DNA of 64,000 bases. Source: Ottowia thiooxydans DSM 14619. GTDB taxonomy: Bacteria; Pseudomonadota; Gammaproteobacteria; Burkholderiales; Burkholderiaceae_C. Below, piece by piece: positions 16,847 through 24,594 of this stretch. Location: contig NZ_KE383944.1 of assembly GCF_000422885.1 (NCBI RefSeq), positions 30,604-94,603 on the forward strand, in the 5' to 3' direction. Numbering within the stretch: the first letter of the stretch is position 1; every line of letters starts with the position of its first letter. The notes beneath the pieces are model-generated. The model did not search any database, was not told where the DNA came from, and saw only the letters and a program-made list of their open reading frames with translations. A program made the translations under genes and the position numbers.

Positions 16847-17377
16847 ATGAGAAAGGCGCCTGATCTTTCCTATCTGAATTCTGCACCCCGGGTGCGCGTG
16901 CTCATGGTCTGTATGGGCAATATCTGCCGCAGCCCCACAGCGCACGGCGTGCTTGAAATGCTGGTGCAGAGCGATGGACTGCAAGAGCGTATTTGTGTTG
17001 ATTCAGCCGGAACCCATGGCTATCACATTGGCGCGCCTCCGGATTCGCGCGCGCAGTTGCATGCCGCTCGCCGTGGTGCAGATCTGAGTTCGCAGCGCGC
17101 CAGGCAGCTCACGGCGCGAGACTTCGATGATTTCGATCTTGTGCTGGTCATGGATGCAGCGAACGAGCGTGCGGCACGTGTTCTATGCCCTGCCCAGCAC
17201 AGGCACAAGCTTCATCGATTGACGGACTTTTCAGCGCAGGAAGGAATTCACGAGGTTCCCGACCCGTATTACGGAGACGCTGGTGGGTTTGAGCACGTCC
17301 TGGATCTGGTGGAAGACTCATGTGCCGGGTTGATGAATGTGTTGAAGAGTCTCGAATCCACCAGCGCTGAAGATTAG
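16847..17377 (+). CDS. Low-molecular-weight protein-tyrosine phosphatase
   Basis: 176 residues with the P-loop CX5R as CMGNICRS (C22, R28) near the N-terminus and the general-acid aspartate D139 in VPDPYYGD. This is the complete catalytic set for phosphotyrosine hydrolysis through a cysteinyl-phosphate. Cytoplasmic, no signal peptide. The start is 20 bp after ffh, suggesting co-transcription. No exopolysaccharide or tyrosine-kinase gene is adjacent, so a housekeeping role is more likely than a capsule role. The partner protein is unknown. Confidence 0.92.
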   Translation: MRKAPDLSYLNSAPRVRVLMVCMGNICRSPTAHGVLEMLVQSDGLQERICVDSAGTHGYHIGAPPDSRAQLHAARRGADLSSQRARQLTARDFDDFDLVLVMDAANERAARVLCPAQHRHKLHRLTDFSAQEGIHEVPDPYYGDAGGFEHVLDLVEDSCAGLMNVLKSLESTSAED

Positions 17378-17398
17378 GGCGCGCTGGACGTTTCAGGC

Positions 17399-18343
17399 TC
17401 ATGCGGCCTGCAAGCACCGCCCTTCGCGCGCCAATCGGGCAAATTCCTGAGATAGAAAATCGAGCAACTGCCGCACGGCTGGCCGCATACCTCGGCGAGA
17501 AGCGAACGCGGCTTGAATATGGCCCGCTGGCGGTGACCAATGTGGCAAGAGCTCCAGCAGGTGGCGCTTGGCCAGGGCCTCATGAACCAGGAGACGAGGG
17601 AGCACCGCGCAGCCAACTCCCGTCAGCGCCGCGCAGAGGAGAGCTCCCATATCGTCGGCTACCAGACGCGGCTGGTGCTGAACGATGGTTTGTTGCCCGG
17701 AGGCATCTATCAGAATCCAACGCGCTTCATCGGGGGAGTTGCCCAAGCCGAGCGTGGGGAGGTTGGTGAGTTCGGCAGGGGAGGCCGGGGGTGCGGCGTA
17801 GGTGAGCAGTTCGGGCGCGGCCACCAGGACATGTGGGCTCAGAGCCAGGGATCTGACGATCTCGTCCGCGTGGTTATAGGGCACGGATCCATCTGACGCA
17901 GGAAAACGCACCCGCAGTGCGAGATCGACCCCATCGTGCCAAAGGTCGACATTGCGATTGGTTGATTCGACGTGCACCGACACCTGCGGCCACGCACGCA
18001 GGAACTCCGACAACATGCCGGCCACCGCGTGCTGCAACATCGCCGGAGGGCATGAAAGCCGTACCGTACCGCGCGGAGCGGCGCTCTCTTCCGCCGAGAG
18101 GGCCTGCGCGGCTTCAGCCTCCGCCAACATGGCGTGGGCGTGCTGCAAGGTGCGCTGCCCAATCTCGGTGACGGCGAAGCGACGCGTGCTGCGTTGAATC
18201 AGCCGCACGCCCAGGTTGGCCTCCAGCTCAGCGACGCGCCGGCTGAGCTTGGATTTTGGAATTCCCGTGGCCCGCTCTGCAGCGGCAAAGCCTCCGTGAT
18301 CCGCCACTTTGGCGAAGTAGGCGAGGTCGTTAAGGTCTTGCAT
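17399..18343 (-). CDS. LysR-family transcriptional regulator
   Basis: 314 residues from ATG 18343 (MQDLNDLAYF), preferred over an upstream alternative because the helix-turn-helix then begins at the usual distance (GFAAAERATGIPKSKLSRRV). The effector-binding domain is of the small CrgA-like type (SVHVESTNRNVDLWHDGVDL). It is divergent from the pirin gene with 162 bp between, the classic arrangement for control of the neighbour. In other proteobacteria LysR/pirin pairs respond to oxidative or quinone stress, but the effector here is unknown. Confidence 0.88.
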   Translation of the reverse strand: MQDLNDLAYFAKVADHGGFAAAERATGIPKSKLSRRVAELEANLGVRLIQRSTRRFAVTEIGQRTLQHAHAMLAEAEAAQALSAEESAAPRGTVRLSCPPAMLQHAVAGMLSEFLRAWPQVSVHVESTNRNVDLWHDGVDLALRVRFPASDGSVPYNHADEIVRSLALSPHVLVAAPELLTYAAPPASPAELTNLPTLGLGNSPDEARWILIDASGQQTIVQHQPRLVADDMGALLCAALTGVGCAVLPRLLVHEALAKRHLLELLPHWSPPAGHIQAAFASRRGMRPAVRQLLDFLSQEFARLAREGRCLQAA

Positions 18344-18505
18344 GGAAATCTCGGGCTTGGATGGAAACACACACACAAGATGTTAGGTGTTCTGTTTTTG
18401 GAACGATGTGTGGCATTTTGACGCCTTTTAATCTGATTGCTTGGCTCATATCATTAATACATGCGCTGGCAGACCGGCTTGGCGCTCCACTCGCAGGGGT
18501 TTGAC

Positions 18506-19369
18506 ATGAAAAAAGTTTTGAACACACGCAGCGCTCCCGGCCGCCATTGGGTCGGCAACGGGTTTCCGGTGCACGGCATGTTCGGCTACAACGGAGACGG
18601 TGTGGCTGAGCGCAGCCCTTTCTTGCTGCTCGACTACGCAGCGCCAACGCGCTTTGACGCGACCACTGAGCGGCGCGGTGTGGGGCAACACCCACACCGA
18701 GGCTTCGAGACAGTGACCATCGTGTACGACGGCGAAGTCGAGCACCGGGATTCCACCGGAGGTGGAGGCGTGATCGGCAAGGGTGACGTGCAGTGGATGA
18801 CTGCTGGAGGTGGCATCATCCATGAGGAATATCACTCTTCGGAATTTGCTCGTAAGGGTGGCCCGTTTGAAATGGTGCAGCTGTGGGTGAACTTGCCCGC
18901 CAAGGACAAGATGACGCAAGCTGGCTACCAGGCCATTACAAATGCGCAGATTCCGGCCGTGGCCTTGCCTGACGGTGCAGGTCAAGTGCGTGTGATTGCG
19001 GGTGGCTACGGCGAGGCCAGGGGGCCCGCACGTACCTTCTCGCCTATCAACGTGCTGGACGTGCGCCTGGCGGCAGGCCGCACCGTGCAACTGCCACAGC
19101 CAGAAGGGTGGTCAACGCTGCTGGTGGTGCTTGAAGGGACGGTGGCGGTCAATGGTGATACGGTGCTGCGCGCTGCTGAGATGGCCACGCTGTCCACGCT
19201 GGGGTCGGGCTTGGAGATTGAGGCCAATAACGATGCGAAGCTGCTGCTGCTTTCGGGCGAGCCGCTCGATGAGCCTGTGGTGGGGTATGGTCCGTTCGTC
19301 ATGAATAGTGAGGCCCAGATTCATGAGGCGATCGATGACTTCAATGGGGGGCGCTTCGCTCAACATTGA
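18506..19369 (+). CDS. Pirin-family cupin protein
   Basis: 287 residues from ATG 18506, preceded by AGGGG. The N-terminal cupin holds the metal-binding set HPHRGFETVT and GGGIIHEEYH, as in iron-binding pirins, some of which act as quercetin 2,3-dioxygenases and others as redox-sensitive co-regulators. A second cupin follows at about residues 160-260. Divergently transcribed from a LysR gene. A 10-bp-stem hairpin lies just downstream (19384-19412). Confidence 0.92.
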   Translation: MKKVLNTRSAPGRHWVGNGFPVHGMFGYNGDGVAERSPFLLLDYAAPTRFDATTERRGVGQHPHRGFETVTIVYDGEVEHRDSTGGGGVIGKGDVQWMTAGGGIIHEEYHSSEFARKGGPFEMVQLWVNLPAKDKMTQAGYQAITNAQIPAVALPDGAGQVRVIAGGYGEARGPARTFSPINVLDVRLAAGRTVQLPQPEGWSTLLVVLEGTVAVNGDTVLRAAEMATLSTLGSGLEIEANNDAKLLLLSGEPLDEPVVGYGPFVMNSEAQIHEAIDDFNGGRFAQH

Positions 19370-19383
19370 GGTAGGCGATGGAG

Positions 19384-19412
19384 ATGGCTGCTGAGCAGTT
19401 GGCAGCAGCCAT
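19384..19412 (+). terminator. Hairpin after the pirin gene
   Basis: ATGGCTGCTG/CAGCAGCCAT form a perfect 10-bp stem with a 9-base loop, 15 bases after the pirin stop. No T-tract follows, so Rho-independent termination is uncertain. A related hairpin (CTGCTG...CAGCAG) follows the Bug gene at 22980-23003. Confidence 0.45.
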
Positions 19413-19462
19413 CAGCCGAAGGGAAGTATGGGAGCGTAGAAACCCGCGTCCGAGAAGGCGAG

Positions 19463-20446
19463 CTATTCCTGCAGCACTGAATCGGTGTGGAAGACGTACG
19501 GCGCTTCGAGTTTGGCCACTTCATCGACCGTCAGCTTGAGCGACAGGGCAGCGACCGCGTCATCTAGGTGTGCGGTTTTTGAGGCGCCAACTATAGGTGC
19601 TGTCACTGGTGATTTGTGCATCACCCACGATAACGCCACCTGAGCTCGCGGAACGCCCCGCGCTGCGGCCACCTCTGCTACAGCTTGCGCCACGTTGTGA
19701 TCTGATTCGCCCTGCATCCTCTGCTGGCGCTTACCGAGCTTGTCGTTCTGTGATCGAAAGGTTTGCTCGGATATGTCGCGCGTGAGGCGCCCGCGAGCCA
19801 GTGGGCTCCAAGGCATCACGCCCACGCCTTCTTCGGCGCATAAGCGCATCATTTCGCGTTCTTCATCGCGGTGGAGCAGGTTGTAGTGGTTCTGCATGGA
19901 GATGTAGCGCGTCCAGCCGTGCAGGTCGGCCATGTATAGGCTTTTGGCGAATTGGTACGCATACATGGAAGATGCACCGATGTAGCGAGCCTTGCCAGCT
20001 TTGACGACGTCGTGCAGCGCCTCAAGCGTTTCCTCGATCGGCGAGCTGTAGTCCCAGCGATGGACTTGATAGAGATCCACATAGTCTGTACCGAGACGGC
20101 GCAGGCTGTGGTCGATCTCTGTCATGATGGCCTTTCGGGACAAGCCTCCCGCGTTTGGATCTTGCCGCATCGGGCCGTTCACCTTGGTGGCGATGACAAC
20201 TTCGTCGCGACGCGCGAAATCACGGATGGCGCGCCCCAGGATTTCTTCGCTGCTACCGTTCGAATACACGTTGGCGGTGTCGAAGAAATTGATGCCAGCC
20301 TCCAGCGCTTGCCGCAGCAGCGGGCGGCTCTGGTCCTCGGGTAAGGTCCAGGCGTGATTCCCCTGGTTGGGCTCGCCGTAAGTCATGCAGCCCATGCAGA
20401 GCCGGGAGACCTTCAGGCCACTTTTCCCGAGACGGGTAAATTCCAT
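19463..20446 (-). CDS. Aldo/keto reductase
   Basis: 327-residue NADPH-dependent TIM-barrel oxidoreductase of the YajO/YghZ-like group. The catalytic tetrad is visible: Asp and Tyr in FFDTANVYSNGSSEE, Lys in VIATKVNGP and His in YQVHRWD. The NADP-binding region near the C-terminus reads TAPIVGASKTAHLDDAV. It reduces aldehydes or ketones to alcohols, substrate unknown. Transcribed with the upstream SDR gene (78-bp gap). No clear ribosome-binding site is seen before the ATG. Confidence 0.92.
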   Translation of the reverse strand: MEFTRLGKSGLKVSRLCMGCMTYGEPNQGNHAWTLPEDQSRPLLRQALEAGINFFDTANVYSNGSSEEILGRAIRDFARRDEVVIATKVNGPMRQDPNAGGLSRKAIMTEIDHSLRRLGTDYVDLYQVHRWDYSSPIEETLEALHDVVKAGKARYIGASSMYAYQFAKSLYMADLHGWTRYISMQNHYNLLHRDEEREMMRLCAEEGVGVMPWSPLARGRLTRDISEQTFRSQNDKLGKRQQRMQGESDHNVAQAVAEVAAARGVPRAQVALSWVMHKSPVTAPIVGASKTAHLDDAVAALSLKLTVDEVAKLEAPYVFHTDSVLQE

Positions 20447-20524
20447 GTAACGTGGTCTTTCAGTGATTGCGTAGCTGCGCGCGCGGCGGTAGAGCCAGGT
20501 GTGCCGGGTCTCTGCTCCTTGCTC

Positions 20525-21262
20525 CTAATGGAACGAGCGGCCACCGTCCACGGCCAGGGCGGCACCCGTGACGTATGAGGACTCAGTGCTGGTCAGAAAC
20601 AGCATGGCCTGAGCGATTTCCTCAGGCTGAGCTACGCGCTTGAGCGCATAGTTGCCACCGTAGTTCGATGCGTTTGGGACCATGGGCGTATCTACCAAAC
20701 CGGGACAAATCGTGTTGGCTCTGATGTCTGGTGCCAGTTCGGCGGCCAGCGCGCGCGTGAAGTTGAGTACCGCGCCCTTGGAGGCGGCATATGAGGTGCG
20801 CTGAGGAATGTTGGGCAACAGCGACTGCCCCGAACCCGTGTTCACGATCGTGGAGTGACGGTGCTGCCGTAACCACGGCAGGCAGCACCTTACGACGATG
20901 TACATGCCAGTGACATTGATCTCCATGACTCTGCGCCAGGTCGCGACGCTGGTATCTTCTATCGTGCCGTTCATCTGGACACCTACGCAGTTGACGATGC
21001 CGTCGATGCCACCCATTGCGGTGGCCGCATCATGGATGACATGCGCCACGGCTTCTTCATCTGTAACGTCGACGCCAAAGACGTGGCCACCTGTGATAGC
21101 GCCAACGGTAGCCAGGCCTTGGGCGTCAAGGTCTAGCAGGGCCAGGCTGGCGCCCTGCTGGGCGAAGAGCTCCGCAGTCGCACGCCCTATGCCCGACGCC
21201 GCTCCAGTTACAAGGATTTTTCGTCCTGTAAGCCGTTTGCCAAAAGTCCCAATCGAATCCAT
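20525..21262 (-). CDS. Short-chain dehydrogenase/reductase (SDR)
   Basis: 245 residues, classical SDR fold. The cofactor motif TGAASGIG is near residue 19, the acidic residue LLDLDAQG suggests NAD(H) preference, and the active site has YAASK with a preceding serine in NTGSGQS. The C-terminus SYVTGAALAVDGGRS is typical. The start is supported by AAGGAAA before the ATG. First gene of a two-gene unit with the aldo/keto reductase. Substrate unknown. Confidence 0.92.
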   Translation of the reverse strand: MDSIGTFGKRLTGRKILVTGAASGIGRATAELFAQQGASLALLDLDAQGLATVGAITGGHVFGVDVTDEEAVAHVIHDAATAMGGIDGIVNCVGVQMNGTIEDTSVATWRRVMEINVTGMYIVVRCCLPWLRQHRHSTIVNTGSGQSLLPNIPQRTSYAASKGAVLNFTRALAAELAPDIRANTICPGLVDTPMVPNASNYGGNYALKRVAQPEEIAQAMLFLTSTESSYVTGAALAVDGGRSFH

Positions 21263-21334
21263 CGTGTTTTCCTTGCTCAGTTTGATAGTGCTTTCGTGCT
21301 TTGCGCTTGCTCTGCTGAGACGGCTTTCCTGGTT

Positions 21335-21352
21335 GGCCAGACTAGTCTGACC
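21335..21352. promoter_or_regulatory. 18-bp near-perfect palindrome upstream of the SDR gene
   Basis: GGCCAGACTAGTCTGACC has a perfect 12-bp core (CAGACTAGTCTG, 21338-21349) and one mismatched outer pair. It lies about 75 bp upstream of the SDR start, where a TetR- or GntR-type repressor could bind. No such regulator gene is adjacent. Confidence 0.45.
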
Positions 21353-21371
21353 CTTTCCCTGAATGCCTTGA

Positions 21372-21491
21372 TCAAGAGGGCATCTTCGTCATCGCTATCC
21401 CGTCGCCGTCATGCGTGGCCGTGGGCATCATGAGAACGGCTTCCTCGATTCCAAGGCCTGCGCCGCCGTATGTCTCAGGCATGACAACCCG
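21372..21491 (-). pseudogene. Fragment of an acyl-CoA dehydrogenase gene
   Basis: The minus strand encodes VVMPETYGGAGLGIEEAVLM, which matches the N-terminal region of acyl-CoA dehydrogenases. Compare VTMPKEQGGSGLGISAAAMV in the intact gene at 8730. The match begins a few codons after an in-frame stop and drifts into unrelated residues before a stop at 21372-21374. About 25 codons are recognisable. I read this as debris of a deleted gene, recognised by eye only. Confidence 0.4.
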
Positions 21492-21511
21492 AGTCAGCCG
21501 TCATTGGCCAT

Positions 21512-21973
21512 GGCTTGAACCGACTTCGGGAGACGGCGTTTCCTTTTTTTTACTCCGCCCGGTAGCCGTCATCGAAACGTTGGCAGACAGCAGTCACGCC
21601 ATCGATGCTGTCGGTCTGCTTCCCGATAATTTTGAAAACTATTTTCATTATTTGATTTGGTAATGTGCACTGTAGGTGGATAACCAATATCAAGTCAATA
21701 GTTTGTTAGTGCGGATTTTCGAATGACGGCATTCGCTTCCCATGGTGTAAAGAGCGACGTTCTATTTTTCCAATGACCGTCAATTGAAAATCCGCAGAGT
21801 AAATGGTTGACATTTAAAAACTCGGCTCCTAAGCTCCGGCATCAAGAGTCGCGAGGATTGGATTGAACGAGGAATTTCTGCTGTTGGTTAATTTTTGAAA
21901 TTTCGCAGTACGTGGTTGGTTTTAGTATTTTTCCAATTAATCGCTGATGTTCTAATAAACTTAAAAGGAGACA
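21512..21973. other. AT-rich gene-free stretch before the second Bug gene
   Basis: About 460 bases with no convincing gene. From ~21640 it is clearly more AT-rich than the surroundings. It contains TTGACA at about 21807, which may be a -35 element, and ends with the AAAAGGAGACAATG ribosome-binding region of the Bug gene. The unusual composition and the dehydrogenase fragment alongside suggest past rearrangement. Confidence 0.5.
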
Positions 21974-22942
21974 ATGATGGTTGTAAGGCGAGAGTTTATA
22001 AAGACCTTGGGTCTTGGTGCTGCGTTTCCAGTGGTATCGTTTAGCCAGGAAAAAATTTCTCATCGGCCGATTCGGGTCGTTGTGCCTCTACCAGCGGGTT
22101 CATCAACAGATGCGATCACTCGTGCCATCATGGATGTGGTTGGCTCAATGCTTGGTCAACCGATCGTGGTGGACAACAAGCCTGGAGGTAACGGAATCGT
22201 TGCGGCGATGGATGTCGTTAGAGCTGCGCCGGACGGGTTGACGCTCTTCTCTGGGTCGCTCTCCGCGCTGGCGACCAATGTGGCGTTTGTAAAAAACCTG
22301 CCTTACGACCCGCGACGCAGCTTCAGCCCAATTGCAAATGCAACAGCTGCCAATCACGTTTTGATGGTGAAGGCTGACTCGCCATTACGGAACTTTCAAG
22401 ACTTTATTGCACATGCAAAGAAAAACTCCGGCAAGGTCAACATCGGTTCGTCGACTACTTTCGTGAACTTGGTGATAGCGACACTCAATAAGGTCGCAGG
22501 AATCCAGACGGCATCTATTCCATATAAAGGAGTTCCTGCCACGGTTGCTGACGTCATTGGTGGCGTGTTGGATTCCACCATGGCGGATCCTGTCAATGCG
22601 ATTGCCCAAGTTCAAGCAGGTCGTCTTCGTGCGCTGGCTGTCACTTCCGCCAAACGGATGCCAACCATGCCTGATTGTCCGGCCATCGCTGAGACGTACC
22701 CTGGCTATGACTTTACGACTTGGAATGGTTTTGTCGGCCCCGCCGGCATGCCCTTGGATCAGGTCAATCGGATCGCGACAGCCATTGCTCAAGCATTGAA
22801 GCAACCGGAGTTGATTAAACGGCTCGATACAATTGGTATGCCTGTGGCTTATATGGATCCGATTGTTTTTAAAACTTACATTGAATCGGAGGTGGGTAAA
22901 TATATACGCTTGGCCAAGGAGGTTAATATTCAGCCGGAGTAA
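21974..22942 (+). CDS. Bug/TctC-family receptor with a Tat-like signal
   Basis: 322 residues. The N-terminus VRREFIKTLGLGAAFPVVS carries paired arginines in a Tat-like context (RRxFIK), unlike the Sec-type signals of the other two Bug proteins in this window. Family marks: PLPAGSSTDAITR, VDNKPGGNGI, AAPDGLTL, YDPRRSFSPI. Excellent ribosome-binding site AAAGGAG. Periplasmic ligand-binding protein for a small organic acid, with no tctAB genes nearby. Its DNA is more AT-rich than its neighbours, which may indicate transfer. It stands alone, with no downstream gene on its strand. Confidence 0.88.
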   Translation: MMVVRREFIKTLGLGAAFPVVSFSQEKISHRPIRVVVPLPAGSSTDAITRAIMDVVGSMLGQPIVVDNKPGGNGIVAAMDVVRAAPDGLTLFSGSLSALATNVAFVKNLPYDPRRSFSPIANATAANHVLMVKADSPLRNFQDFIAHAKKNSGKVNIGSSTTFVNLVIATLNKVAGIQTASIPYKGVPATVADVIGGVLDSTMADPVNAIAQVQAGRLRALAVTSAKRMPTMPDCPAIAETYPGYDFTTWNGFVGPAGMPLDQVNRIATAIAQALKQPELIKRLDTIGMPVAYMDPIVFKTYIESEVGKYIRLAKEVNIQPE

Positions 22943-22979
22943 TATTGCGCTACGGCCACGCTGTCGACTCTGGGGCGGG

Positions 22980-23003
22980 CTGCTGAGCCGTTGGCAACAG
23001 CAG
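22980..23003 (+). terminator. Hairpin after the second Bug gene
   Basis: CTGCTG (22980-22985) pairs with CAGCAG (22998-23003). The surrounding bases 22954-23005 resemble two pieces of the pirin locus: GGCCACGCTGTC...CTGGGG inside pirin (~19190) and the hairpin after it (19384-19412). There is no T-tract. Confidence 0.35.
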
Positions 23004-23113
23004 TCATCGCTGTCTGACGTGAGCTTCAAGTCATGACCGGGTGCCTAACTCGGGTTGTCTTTGGTCAACCAGGCCTGCTCTCTCGCGCAGGTCTGATTGA
23101 ACGAGCCGACGGC

Positions 23114-23641
23114 TTAGCGTTTCGTATGGTTCAGCTCCACGCTGACCTTTTGAGGGTTCTGCAGAAGGCTGAGGATAGGACACACGCTTTCTACTTTCTC
23201 CAAGAGAGCTTGCAGGATTTCACGGCTCGCGGGCGAGTCGACGTGGATCGTGTAGGCAAGATCGTAGGGCGCGATGGGGGCACTCGCGTGGCCTCCGCGC
23301 GATCCGCGAGGATCGATCTTGGCGCTGACACCCACCCGCACGGCGTCAAGCGGGATTTCCGCCGCCGCAGCCTGGATCAGGAACACGTGGGTCACGCAGG
23401 CCCCCAGAGCGCCCAACAGAATCTCCTGCGCGCTCGCTCCCAGGTCGTAACCTGCGAAGTCCGCACCGTTATCGATCAGGACCTGATGATCGCGAATTCG
23501 AACGCGGCGAACTCCGCTCCTGCCCTCCGCACTGACCGTGGCGCTGATCGTGCTGATAGAGAGATCGCCTTGATCGATTCTCGCGTTGCGCGCTTCCAGT
23601 GCAACCCGCTTGTGGGCGAGATATTCATTGAGATTGCTCAT
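23114..23641 (-). CDS. OsmC-family protein
   Basis: 175 residues. OsmC/Ohr proteins reduce organic hydroperoxides with two reactive cysteines. Here one is in LGALGACVTHVF and the other in KVESVCPILSLLQNPQ, at the expected positions, so peroxidase activity is plausible. Last gene of a six-gene minus-strand operon with an ABC importer and a VOC protein (13-bp gap to the VOC gene), suggesting it deals with the imported compound or its products rather than general osmotic stress. Confidence 0.85.
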   Translation of the reverse strand: MSNLNEYLAHKRVALEARNARIDQGDLSISTISATVSAEGRSGVRRVRIRDHQVLIDNGADFAGYDLGASAQEILLGALGACVTHVFLIQAAAAEIPLDAVRVGVSAKIDPRGSRGGHASAPIAPYDLAYTIHVDSPASREILQALLEKVESVCPILSLLQNPQKVSVELNHTKR

Positions 23642-23654
23642 GAATTACCCCTCA

Positions 23655-24554
23655 TCATTTCTTGGGTTCCTGTACGAAATGCACCGCGGCGCCGCCCGCA
23701 TCTTCTGCAGAAATCCAGAGGCCGGGCGGCACATCGTTGGCTGACACGGCGCTGGACGTTTCGTGAACGACGAAACCTTGAGACTCCAGGTATTTGCGTG
23801 TTTCGCCGAGCGACTTCACACCGATCTGGTACCCCACAGGGGCAGGCAACGGCGGCACATAACTTCCTGGTGCCTTGGTATTCCACGCATCCGGGGTGAA
23901 GATCCACGCGCTGCCGCGATCGAGCTTCAGTTGCACCGCATCTTCAGATCGCACCGCCTTGTCGTAGAACAGAGGTTTGAGCTTCGCTGCGAGAGCTGAA
24001 GGGTCCTTGGCTGCGAAGTAGACAGCCTGTAGCGACAGCGCGCCGTTGGCATGGATGAGATGGTGGGGCTGCCAGAGCACCTCGGGTGTGACATGTTCGA
24101 TCAGCAGGAAGTGCGCTTCGGGAAACACTTCTTCGTCGATGTAGATATTTTTGAATGCAACAGGCCGCACCTCTTCGTTGTTCGGCCCGAAGGGAGCTTC
24201 GCGCTGCAACGAGCAGACCTCCGTGCTGAAGTCGCCAAATGTGCGGATATCTGCGAACTGCGTTTCAGCCTTCTCACCGCCCAGAGCCACGATGTGCGCG
24301 CCTGCATGCTTGGCAACCATGTGCTTGACCCGGGAAGGGCCCGTGGGATCGGTAATGCCGATGGCTTCTACGAAGCCTTCGTGAAATACCGCGAGATGGT
24401 TCCCGGAGCCCCACAACTGAACTGGCTCATCGGGCGAGAACTGGCCATAGTGCAGGCTCCGTGGCGTCAAGGTGAATCCCAGGCGCTTGAAAACCGTCTG
24501 TCCGTGGTCGAGGTCGGCGAATGCAACGCCAATGTGATCGAGCAATCTTGTCAT
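23655..24554 (-). CDS. VOC/glyoxalase-like domain protein
   Basis: 299 residues made of two vicinal-oxygen-chelate-like halves. The first opens with MTRLLDHIGVAFADLDHGQT and the second includes GYQIGVKSLGETRKYLESQG. Such proteins use a divalent metal for isomerase, dioxygenase or glyoxalase reactions, or only bind ligands. A His is present in LDHIGVA and acidic residues later, but I cannot define the metal set. It sits between the ABC substrate-binding protein (40-bp gap) and OsmC genes, so it is likely to act on the transported compound. Function otherwise unknown. Confidence 0.7.
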   Translation of the reverse strand: MTRLLDHIGVAFADLDHGQTVFKRLGFTLTPRSLHYGQFSPDEPVQLWGSGNHLAVFHEGFVEAIGITDPTGPSRVKHMVAKHAGAHIVALGGEKAETQFADIRTFGDFSTEVCSLQREAPFGPNNEEVRPVAFKNIYIDEEVFPEAHFLLIEHVTPEVLWQPHHLIHANGALSLQAVYFAAKDPSALAAKLKPLFYDKAVRSEDAVQLKLDRGSAWIFTPDAWNTKAPGSYVPPLPAPVGYQIGVKSLGETRKYLESQGFVVHETSSAVSANDVPPGLWISAEDAGGAAVHFVQEPKK

Positions 24555-24594
24555 TTCATTTCCTTGGTTTGCTTGAGTTGCGTGTGTTGAATAT

